NCBI GenBank assembly: GCA_910586355.1
Contig: CAJUHJ010000029.1
Location: forward strand, 1 to 27,674
DNA length: 27,674 bases
Reading direction: 5' to 3'
Source of the DNA: an uncultured Lachnospiraceae bacterium
GTDB taxonomy: Bacteria; Bacillota; Clostridia; Lachnospirales; Lachnospiraceae
Part shown: positions 8,396 through 14,754 of the stretch, piece after piece
How the letters are laid out: the number at the start of each line of letters is the position of its first letter
Position numbering within the stretch: the stretch's first letter is position 1
The notes under the pieces: generated by a model
The model's database searches: none
What the model saw: only the letters and a program-made list of their open reading frames with translations
Told to the model about the DNA's origin: nothing
Made by a program: the position numbers and the translations under genes

Positions 8396-10105
8396 ATGTT
8401 TAATTTCAACAAAGAGAGAATTGAAAAGAGATTAACGAAATCATTTGTTATGGTTTCAGGTATTTCAGCCATAGCCGCCATAGTTGGTCTGATAGCAATA
8501 ATTGTTATGGCTTCAAGGTATTCTTACGCACTAAAGAATTTTGGTTTTGCACAGGGAGATATTGGCCAGACATTGTTTGCATTTGCCGATTCCAGATCGT
8601 CGCTTCGGGCTGCGATTGGATATGACGATGCAGATGCAATTGCAAATGTAGTAAACCAGCATCAGGAAAACAGGGAAATGTTTGAAGAATATTTTGCAAA
8701 AATAGAGGATACGATCGTTTCGGAAGACGGAAGAATAACTTACGATGAAATTGCTTCTGAATTGGATGCATATTGGGCGATGGATCAACAGATTCTAGAA
8801 TTGGGGGCAACAACAGACAGAGAGCTTTGTAAACAGGCGCAGGATATCGCTTTAAATGAACTGGCAGGTAAATATAATAGTATCTATACCAAATTAGAAA
8901 ATCTTTTATCTGTTAAAGTCTCTGAAGGAAACAGCTTATCGAATACGCTTCGTATGCTGACGATACTATTGATTGTGCTGATTGCTGTTGTAATTGCAGC
9001 TGCAATGTTAATTTCCACGAAAATGGGTAAAGGTATTGCAAAAGGTATTGCAAGGCCGCTGGTAGAGTTGGGAAGCCGTTTAAAAGGTTTGGCGGCAGGT
9101 GATTTTGATTCTCCATTCCCGGAAGTTACTGCAGAAGATGAAGTTGCAGATATGATAAAAGAAGCGCAGGATATGTCGGATAAGATGGTTGAAATTATCA
9201 GTGATATTGGCGTTTTATTAGGCGAGATGGCAGCTGGAAATTATGCTGTAACTTCCAATATCAGAGATAGGTATACGGGTGACTTTTCAAAAGTAATTGA
9301 GTCAATGCGTGATTTGAGAACTCAAATGACAGCTACACTTCGTTCGATTGGGGAGGCTTCCAATCAGGTATCTGCCGGCGCAGGAAACCTCGCAGAATCC
9401 GCACAGGGTCTTGCAGAAGGAGCCGTAGAACAGGCAGGTGCAGTACAGGAACTTCAGGCAACTATAATGAGTATTACAGAAGCAATGCAGAAAAGTGCAG
9501 AAGATGCGGAAGAATCTTATACACAGACGCAGAAATATGCAGATGAGGCGGATAACAGCCGTGCTGGAATGAATACAGTTGTAGAAGCGATGAAGAAAAT
9601 TGATGACACTTCTACAAAAATTGGCGATATTATTTCTGAAATTGAGTCGATTGCATCTCAGACGAATCTCTTATCCTTAAATGCTTCTATTGAGGCAGCG
9701 AGAGCCGGAGAAGCAGGACGCGGTTTTGCCGTTGTTGCGGATCAGATTCGCCAGCTTGCAGAACAGAGCGCGAAAGCAGCAGTAGATACCAGAGAGCTGA
9801 TTGAAGGCTCTTTGCAGGAAATCCAAGGCGGAAACCGCGCAGTAGAAAGCGCATCCAGTTCCATTGAAGTTGTTGTTGATGGAATTAAACAGATTGCAGA
9901 TGTTTCAAAGCATTTGAGCATTATGATTGGAGATCAAAGTGAAACAATGCGTCAGGCAGAGCAGGGTGTGAATCAGATTTCAGATGTTGTACAGAACAAC
10001 TCCGCAGCCGCAGAAGAATCTTCTGCAACAAGTGAAGAATTGTCGGCACAGGCAACTACGTTGGATGATTTAGTAGGCCAGTTTACTTTTATGGAAGGCG
10101 AATAA
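8396..10105 (+). CDS. Methyl-accepting chemotaxis protein
   Basis: A 569-residue transmembrane chemoreceptor. TM1 is at about 17-39. A helical extracytoplasmic ligand domain of about 145 residues, of four-helix-bundle type by length and character, lies between it and TM2 (about 186-208). A HAMP domain (about 210-262) and a second HAMP-like segment (about 270-312) lead into the signalling coiled coil. The hairpin tip, around residues 415-450, contains IASQTNLLSLNASIEAARAG and GRGFAVVADQIRQLAEQ, which contact CheA and CheW in this family. There is no C-terminal CheR/CheB tether pentapeptide. The ribosome-binding site is AAAGGGGAAG just before the ATG. No flagellar or che genes are in the window, so the ligand and partners cannot be inferred. 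A 109-bp palindromic element after the stop probably terminates transcription. Confidence 0.95.
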   Translation: MFNFNKERIEKRLTKSFVMVSGISAIAAIVGLIAIIVMASRYSYALKNFGFAQGDIGQTLFAFADSRSSLRAAIGYDDADAIANVVNQHQENREMFEEYFAKIEDTIVSEDGRITYDEIASELDAYWAMDQQILELGATTDRELCKQAQDIALNELAGKYNSIYTKLENLLSVKVSEGNSLSNTLRMLTILLIVLIAVVIAAAMLISTKMGKGIAKGIARPLVELGSRLKGLAAGDFDSPFPEVTAEDEVADMIKEAQDMSDKMVEIISDIGVLLGEMAAGNYAVTSNIRDRYTGDFSKVIESMRDLRTQMTATLRSIGEASNQVSAGAGNLAESAQGLAEGAVEQAGAVQELQATIMSITEAMQKSAEDAEESYTQTQKYADEADNSRAGMNTVVEAMKKIDDTSTKIGDIISEIESIASQTNLLSLNASIEAARAGEAGRGFAVVADQIRQLAEQSAKAAVDTRELIEGSLQEIQGGNRAVESASSSIEVVVDGIKQIADVSKHLSIMIGDQSETMRQAEQGVNQISDVVQNNSAAAEESSATSEELSAQATTLDDLVGQFTFMEGE

Positions 10106-10124
10106 TTCATACATAATAATCATT

Positions 10125-10233
10125 AAAAAGGGGCTGTTGCAAAATACGGCTGTCATACAATATATGGTTAAGATTTCTGGGAGTTTCATACCATATTTTG
10201 TATTAGCGGCTATTTTGCGACAGCCCTTTTTTT
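10125..10233. mobile_element. MITE-like palindromic element acting as terminator
   Basis: The ends are imperfect inverted repeats. The left end reads GGGGCTGTTGCAAAATA (10130-10146) and the right end, reverse-complemented, reads AGGGCTGTCGCAAAATA. Inner arms (ATACAATATATGG against CCATATTTTGTAT) also pair, so nearly the whole 109 bp folds into one long hairpin flanked by an A-run and a T7 run. It has no gene. The ends resemble IS1182-family termini, and a related motif (GAGCTGTTGACAAA) flanks the IS1182-type transposase near 26898. A leftward reading frame enters the element from the right and stops inside it, consistent with insertion into an older gene. Confidence 0.65.
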
Positions 10234-10390
10234 GTTCACTTTTTCTGCAAGTACTTGAAAGTCTCCAATATAATAATATTCATAGAAGTTTTCAAGTTCC
10301 CGGTCAGCTGACAGATGGAGCTCACCTAAACTTCTAAGGGAACGTTCTACTGCCATTAGTTCTTTATCTTTACGATGCAGGATTAAAAGG
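10234..10390 (-). pseudogene. Truncated fragment of an unrecognised gene
   Basis: The reverse frame encodes a protein-like stretch running ILHRKDKELMAVERSLRSL, then ELENFYEYYYIGDFQVLAEK. It enters the palindromic element and stops there (TAG at 10210-10212). An internal ATG at 10354-10356 would give a 48-residue product, but there is no ribosome-binding site. Amino-acid composition looks like real coding sequence (charged helix, aromatic YEYYY run). I do not recognise the family. It abuts the chemoreceptor fragment in a different frame, which suggests two unrelated gene pieces joined by deletion. Confidence 0.5.
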
Positions 10391-10394
10391 ATAA

Positions 10395-10640
10395 TAAAAT
10401 TCCTTTGACAGAAGCAAAATCTTCTGTGCAGATCTGCGCTTTTTTTAACAGCGCCGCGTTGGTTGGATTTTGAAGAAGTTCGTGGACTTCACTGTCTAAG
10501 GCAAACGCAGTCATATATTCCTCGGCAGAGGCTGCATAATCGTTGATAATGGCAGCTCGGGATTCGACGGCGTCTGTCATTTGGTTTGTAATATCGTTTT
10601 TTACCATGGAAGCTTTATTATGTGTCCAGTATTTTTGCAG
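10395..10640 (-). pseudogene. Fragment of a chemoreceptor-type ectodomain
   Basis: The reverse strand encodes about 80 residues (from KASMVKNDITNQMTDAVESR through EYMTAFALDSEVHELLQNP to EDFASVKG). These resemble the start of the Cache-type ligand domain in large clostridial methyl-accepting chemotaxis proteins, as I remember them. Homology-like sequence stops abruptly after VKG, followed by ILLSF and a stop. The N-terminal TM segment and the entire signalling half are absent. The open frame can be read from an ATG at 10703, but that part overlaps the spoIIID promoter on the other strand and is not credible. Gene remnant, not functional. Confidence 0.6.
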
Positions 10641-10679
10641 GGATGTAAGCGGAATACAAGCGGAAATGTTTTTGTTGAG

Positions 10680-10708
10680 ACATATCCAAGAATTTTGCCG
10701 CATACAAT
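10680..10708 (+). promoter_or_regulatory. Putative sigma-E promoter of spoIIID
   Basis: CATACAAT at 10701-10708 matches the sporulation sigma-E -10 consensus. ACATATC at 10680-10686 resembles the -35 core (ATATT-like), with a 14-bp gap as expected. It lies about 30 bp before the start codon. In Bacillus subtilis spoIIID is transcribed by sigma-E in the mother cell, which fits. Confidence 0.6.
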
Positions 10709-10737
10709 GTAAAAATAAGTATCTCAGGGGAATTTTT

Positions 10738-10992
10738 TTGAAAAGCTATATTGAGGAAAGAGCTATGGAGATAGCCAAATATATTATTGAGAACAATGCT
10801 ACGGTTAGACAGACGGCGAATCAGTTTGGGATTAGTAAGAGTACGGTACATAAAGACGTCACCGAACGCCTCCCTCAGATTAATCCCGCGCTTGCCCAGA
10901 ATGCCAGAAAGGTATTGGATGTAAACAAATCGGAACGGCATATCCGGGGCGGATTGGCAACGCGAGAGAAATATCTTCATCAACATATTTAA
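10738..10992 (+). CDS. spoIIID: Stage III sporulation transcriptional regulator SpoIIID
   Basis: An 84-residue helix-turn-helix DNA-binding protein that switches mother-cell gene expression between sigma-E and sigma-K during sporulation. The sequence is highly characteristic: YIEERAMEIAKYIIENNATV, then RQTANQFGISKSTVHKDVTE (the HTH), LPQINPALAQNARKVLD and NKSERHIRGGLATREKYLHQ. The start is the TTG at 10738, giving M-K-S-Y-I-E-E-R as in family members, with AGGGG 7 bp upstream. The reading frame can be extended to an ATG at 10543, but that would translate antisense chemoreceptor debris and run through the promoter, so it is rejected. It is a single gene here. Its usual cell-wall peptidase neighbour is not present upstream, where rearranged fragments lie instead. 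Confidence 0.95.
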   Translation: MKSYIEERAMEIAKYIIENNATVRQTANQFGISKSTVHKDVTERLPQINPALAQNARKVLDVNKSERHIRGGLATREKYLHQHI

Positions 10993-11041
10993 GTGAGAAA
11001 ACGCTGACAGAAAAGAAATTTTTTTGTTGGCGTTTTCACTT
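10991..11041. terminator. Stem-loop after spoIIID
   Basis: AAGTGAGAAAACGC (10991-11004) pairs with GCGTTTTCACTT (11030-11041) with one bulge, starting in the spoIIID stop codon. There is no clean T-run after it, so termination is plausible but not certain. Confidence 0.5.
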
Positions 11042-11103
11042 AGAAAAAAATTTACGAAGGACGCTTTGTATGTTAATATGAGGTGAGAAAGAAGGCATAA
11101 GAG

Positions 11104-12447
11104 ATGGAAGAAACAGAGAGCAGGCAATATCAAAGAATGATCGGGACGCCGGTATGGAAACTGACGCTTATGCTTGGATTTCCAACGACAGTGAGTATGT
11201 TGATTACAAATATTTATAATATGGCAGATACGTTTTATGTTAGTAAAATTAGTGTTTCCGCTAGTGGGGCGACTGGAATTGTATTTGCATTAATGGCAGT
11301 TTTACAGGCGTTTGGATTTATGTTCGGGCATGGGGCGGGAAGCAATATCAGTCGTCTGCTGGGGGCAAAACAAATAGAACGCGCCAGGGTATTTACATCT
11401 ACCAGTGTATTTTTAGCGCTTGTGACAGGAGTTTTGATTGGAACGAGTGGTTTGATTTTTCCAGAACAGTTCATGCGGATTTTGGGCAGTACAGATACAA
11501 TTTTAGCAGATGCGAAAATATATGGAATGTTTATCCTGATTTCTGCTCCGGCTATGACAGTAGGCTGCGTATTAAATAATATACTGCGTTATGAAGGGGA
11601 AGCGAATTTTGCAATGCTTGGGCTTTGTATGGGCGGAATTTTAAACCTGTTTTTAGATCCTCTATTGATTTTTAAATGCCAGTTGGGAATTGCCGGGGCC
11701 GGATTATCAACAGCAATTTCCCAGTATTTGAGTACGGCTGTTTTACTGTTTCCATTTTGGAGGAAAAAAACAGTAACGACGATTAGTTTCCGTTTTGTTT
11801 CAAAAGATATTGCGGATATTAAAAATATCATCTTGACCGGACTGCCGAGTCTGGCAAGGCAGGGGTTAAACAGTGTTTCTACTGCGGTTTTAAATCTTAA
11901 GGCGGCAGCGTTTGGCGATGCGGCGGTTGCGGCGATGAGTATTGTCGGGCGGTGCGCAAACCTGTTGTTTAGTTTTGCACTTGGAATTGCACAGGGATTT
12001 CAGCCGGTATGTGCGTTTAACTTTGGTGCCGGAAAAAAAGAAAGGGTTACGAAAGCGACGTATTTTACGCTGCTGTTTGGCGTAGGAGTTATGGGAGTTC
12101 TTTGTGTGGCATGTGATTTTTTTGCATTTGAAATCATACGTTTGTTTCGTGATGAAGAAAGTATTTTACAAGCAGGCGTATCTGCGTTTCATTGGATGTG
12201 CCGTACGTTATTTATTCTTCCGGTTTCCGCTGTGGGAAGTATGCTGTTTCAAAGTATCGGAAAAAAGGGATATGCTCTTTTTATTTCCGTAATGCAAAGC
12301 GGTTTGATTTCTATTCCGCTAATGCTTGTGCTGCCTCGTTTTTGGGGAATTTCCGGAATATGGATGGCACAGCCTTTGGCATATTTGACTGCCGGTGTAG
12401 TGACGGTTCCGATTATTTTTCATTTTTTTAAATATAAATTAACATAA
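11104..12447 (+). CDS. MATE-family efflux transporter
   Basis: A 447-residue polytopic inner-membrane antiporter (MATE/MatE type, Na+ or H+ driven) with about 12 TM helices. Family features include the opening segment GTPVWKLTLMLGFPTTVSML, then NIYNMADTFYV and GHGAGSNISRLLGAKQ. The second half repeats the pattern with FGDAAVAAMSIVGR and IAQGFQPVCAFNFGAGKKE. Its length is normal. The start is supported by GAAGG 8 bp upstream. A weak promoter (TTTACG at 11051-11056, TAATAT at 11074-11079, 17 bp apart) may drive it. Substrate unknown; MATE proteins commonly export cationic drugs and metabolites. The next gene begins 63 bp later with no terminator between, so the two may be co-transcribed. Confidence 0.93.
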   Translation: MEETESRQYQRMIGTPVWKLTLMLGFPTTVSMLITNIYNMADTFYVSKISVSASGATGIVFALMAVLQAFGFMFGHGAGSNISRLLGAKQIERARVFTSTSVFLALVTGVLIGTSGLIFPEQFMRILGSTDTILADAKIYGMFILISAPAMTVGCVLNNILRYEGEANFAMLGLCMGGILNLFLDPLLIFKCQLGIAGAGLSTAISQYLSTAVLLFPFWRKKTVTTISFRFVSKDIADIKNIILTGLPSLARQGLNSVSTAVLNLKAAAFGDAAVAAMSIVGRCANLLFSFALGIAQGFQPVCAFNFGAGKKERVTKATYFTLLFGVGVMGVLCVACDFFAFEIIRLFRDEESILQAGVSAFHWMCRTLFILPVSAVGSMLFQSIGKKGYALFISVMQSGLISIPLMLVLPRFWGISGIWMAQPLAYLTAGVVTVPIIFHFFKYKLT

Positions 12448-12468
12448 TTTTTGAAAAAAAGGACACGA

Positions 12469-12505
12469 TAAAGCCGTAATCATATTTTAATATGTGGAGG
12501 CTTTA
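12469..12505 (+). promoter_or_regulatory. Stem-loop that covers the ribosome-binding site of the GPH transporter gene
   Basis: TAAAGCC (12469-12475) can pair with GGCTTTA (12499-12505). Inside it CATATT (12481-12486) pairs with AATATG (12489-12494). The Shine-Dalgarno GGAGG (12496-12500) lies at the base of the outer stem, so folding would hide it and could restrain translation. Confidence 0.4.
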
Positions 12506-12510
12506 TAAAA

Positions 12511-13905
12511 ATGGAAAATACAGAAAAAAGACCGTTTGGGTTTCGGGATAAAATCGGATATATGTTTGGAGATTTCGGAAATGATTTCACGTTTATTTTT
12601 GCAAGTACATTTTTAATGGTTTTTTATACAAAGGTACTTGGGATTGAAGCGTCCATGGTCGGCGTGCTGTTTTTAGTGGCAAGATGCGTAGATGCTTTTA
12701 CAGATGTAGGAATGGGACGTATAGCTGATTTGACGCCGGAAAATCCAAAAGGGAGATTTAAAGTATGGATACTTCGTATGTGCGGGCCGGTTGCAGTATC
12801 CAGTTTTTTAATGTACCAGAGTTCTTTGGCAAACGCTTCTATGAGTGTAAAAGTTGTTTATATGTTTGTTACTTATCTGCTCTGGGGTTCTATTTTTTAT
12901 ACGTCGATTAATATTCCATATGGTTCCATGGCTTCTGTAATTTCTGATCAGTCAAAGGACAGGCAGTCTCTTTCTGTATACCGTTCGCTGGGTTCCACAT
13001 TTGCAGCAGTTGCAATCAGTGTAATAGCGCCTTTGTTTATTTACCGTTTGGATAAAGACGGCAACCAGGTTGTGATAGGGGATATGTTTACATTCGTATC
13101 GGGTGTGTTTTCCGTTTTAGCAGTCGTCTGCTATTTACTGTGTTATTTTCTGGTAACGGAACGTGTCAGATTAGGAAAAAAAGAAACAAAAGAAAAGCGT
13201 GGATCAGTAGTAAAAACATTGGTGCAGGTGTTTTCGAGCCGGGCGCTTCTTGCTGTGATTTTAATTTCCATCCTGACCCTTTGTGCAACAATTATGAGCC
13301 AGTCCATCAGTACGTTCCTATTTGCGGATTATTTTAAAAATACAAAGGCTCTGTCTGTCAATAATTTTCTTGGGCTTCCCGCAGCGTTAATTTTAGCGGT
13401 AATTTCTGGAAAGCTGGTGGAATGGTTTGGGAGAAAAGAACTGACGGCAGTAGGATGTATTGTTGCGGCAGTAATTTTTTTTATTGTGTATTTTTTGAAA
13501 ATCACAAATGTATGGGTGTATATTGTGTTAAGTTTCATTGCAAGTGTAGGTGGAATGTATTTGTTTAATATGACAATTTGGGCGATGATTACAGATGTTA
13601 TTGACGACCAGGAAGTGCATACGATGCAAAGGGATGATGGGACGATTTATGGAGTGTATTCTTTTGCCAGAAAAGTTGGCCAGGCATTGGCGGGCGGACT
13701 GGGCGGATTTGCGCTTTCTGCAATTGGGTATGATTCTTTAGCGGCCGCGCAGACAGATTCTGTGCGAATGGGGATTTATGGCCTTTCTACATTGTTTCCT
13801 GCGGTTATCTATACAGTAGTGGCGTTTGTATTTGTTGTATTGTATCCATTATCAAAACGCCGTGTGGAAGAAAATACAAAAGAATTACAAAGACGCAGGG
13901 GCTGA
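12511..13905 (+). CDS. GPH-family (glycoside-pentoside-hexuronide) sugar:cation symporter
   Basis: A 464-residue major-facilitator-type membrane protein with about 12 TM helices. The opening segment FGFRDKIGYMFGDFGNDFTF and the following VARCVDAFTDVGMGRIAD, with conserved Asp residues in helix II and the loop, are typical of MelB/XylP-type GPH symporters. So are KGRFKVWILRMCGP and the SINIPYGSMASVIS loop. A later conserved block, MITDVIDDQEVHTMQRDDGT, precedes the last helices. Such proteins import sugars or glycosides with Na+ or H+. No glycosidase is adjacent, so the substrate is open. GGAGG is 10 bp before the ATG, within a possible hairpin. A terminator follows the gene. Confidence 0.92.
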   Translation: MENTEKRPFGFRDKIGYMFGDFGNDFTFIFASTFLMVFYTKVLGIEASMVGVLFLVARCVDAFTDVGMGRIADLTPENPKGRFKVWILRMCGPVAVSSFLMYQSSLANASMSVKVVYMFVTYLLWGSIFYTSINIPYGSMASVISDQSKDRQSLSVYRSLGSTFAAVAISVIAPLFIYRLDKDGNQVVIGDMFTFVSGVFSVLAVVCYLLCYFLVTERVRLGKKETKEKRGSVVKTLVQVFSSRALLAVILISILTLCATIMSQSISTFLFADYFKNTKALSVNNFLGLPAALILAVISGKLVEWFGRKELTAVGCIVAAVIFFIVYFLKITNVWVYIVLSFIASVGGMYLFNMTIWAMITDVIDDQEVHTMQRDDGTIYGVYSFARKVGQALAGGLGGFALSAIGYDSLAAAQTDSVRMGIYGLSTLFPAVIYTVVAFVFVVLYPLSKRRVEENTKELQRRRG

Positions 13906-13938
13906 TGTCACCGGAAAGGCTTGTGGTATGACTGTTGG

Positions 13939-13970
13939 AAAAGAGGAAAGAAATCTCTCCTCTTTTTCTT
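13939..13970. terminator. Terminator between convergent genes
   Basis: AAAAGAGGA (13939-13947) pairs with TCCTCTTTT (13958-13966), followed by T-rich sequence. It serves the GPH transporter gene and possibly the opposing response-regulator gene. Confidence 0.75.
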
Positions 13971-13973
13971 ATA

Positions 13974-14744
13974 TTATAAATCAATGGAATTAAAAATATT
14001 GCCCAGTTCTGCCAAAAGCCTGTCTTTTACCGGAGGTTTTAAAAAATATCCGGCCGGCTTTAATTTGAGCACTGCTTCAATTGTTGCGCGGTCGTTTATT
14101 GATGTTAGAAATACGACTGGGATACTCTGCAAATCTTCATCTGCGCGAATCATTTCCAATGTCATTTTTCCATCACAGACAGGCATTTCATAATCCAGCA
14201 AAATCAAATCCGGCCGTTTCTTGCCAATGGACGTCATAGCCTGCGCGCCGGAAATAGCTAAAGATATATCGTAAAATTCTTCTAACATTGCCTTTATTGT
14301 ACGAAGTTGTGTACCGTTGTCGTCCACAACTAAAATATGTTTTTTTTTGGAAATATTTACTTTCTCTTCTTCGGCTTCCGTTTCGTTTATTCCGAGTTTT
14401 TTACAGACAGCATTGAAAATCTGCGTATGTTCGACTGGACGTATCAGGTTTTCAAACTGACTGCCTTCATAATAGTTAAAGAAAGTATGGCTTTCCTCTT
14501 TTGTACCAATGGTCAAAACAGGAATATGGGTATACTGGCTGCTTAGCTGAAAAAAGATGGATGTGTCGATTGCATAAGACCCGATTAGGCTGATAAGAAC
14601 TAAATCTGGATTTACGATTTTCATCATTCCTTCAAAGACATCCGTATTTTCAGAACAGATTTGTACATGAAAATACTGAGATAAAAATTTAGTGGTTTCT
14701 TTTACGACATCGTTTAGTTTTCCGATTAATAAGATTTTTTTCAT
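13974..14744 (-). CDS. Tandem-receiver response regulator without output domain
   Basis: A 256-residue cytoplasmic protein. Residues 1-118 look like a degenerate receiver: the fold pattern is present (MKKILLIGKL, PDLVLISL, IPVLTIG), but the acidic pair is gone and the phosphoacceptor position reads I-S. Residues 134-256 are an intact receiver with D141/D142, phosphoacceptor D184 in LLDYEMPVCDG, T214 and K236 (FLKPP). There is no DNA-binding domain. The gene starts 10 bp after the hybrid kinase gene, with the Shine-Dalgarno AAGGAGG overlapping that gene's stop codon, so it is co-translated with the kinase and is its likely phosphate acceptor. Its receiver closely matches that of the hemerythrin-receiver fusion, suggesting duplication or a shared partner. 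Confidence 0.9.
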   Translation of the reverse strand: MKKILLIGKLNDVVKETTKFLSQYFHVQICSENTDVFEGMMKIVNPDLVLISLIGSYAIDTSIFFQLSSQYTHIPVLTIGTKEESHTFFNYYEGSQFENLIRPVEHTQIFNAVCKKLGINETEAEEEKVNISKKKHILVVDDNGTQLRTIKAMLEEFYDISLAISGAQAMTSIGKKRPDLILLDYEMPVCDGKMTLEMIRADEDLQSIPVVFLTSINDRATIEAVLKLKPAGYFLKPPVKDRLLAELGNIFNSIDL

Positions 14745-14754
14745 TGAATCCTCC

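Noticed and set aside
10641..10703. N-terminal part of the reverse frame beginning at 10703
   Set aside because: Not chemoreceptor-like and overlaps the spoIIID promoter; only the part from about 10640 leftward looks like former coding sequence.
10543..10737. N-terminal extension of the SpoIIID frame to an upstream ATG
   Set aside because: It would translate the antisense of chemoreceptor debris and run through the putative sigma-E promoter; the TTG with AGGGG gives the normal family N-terminus.
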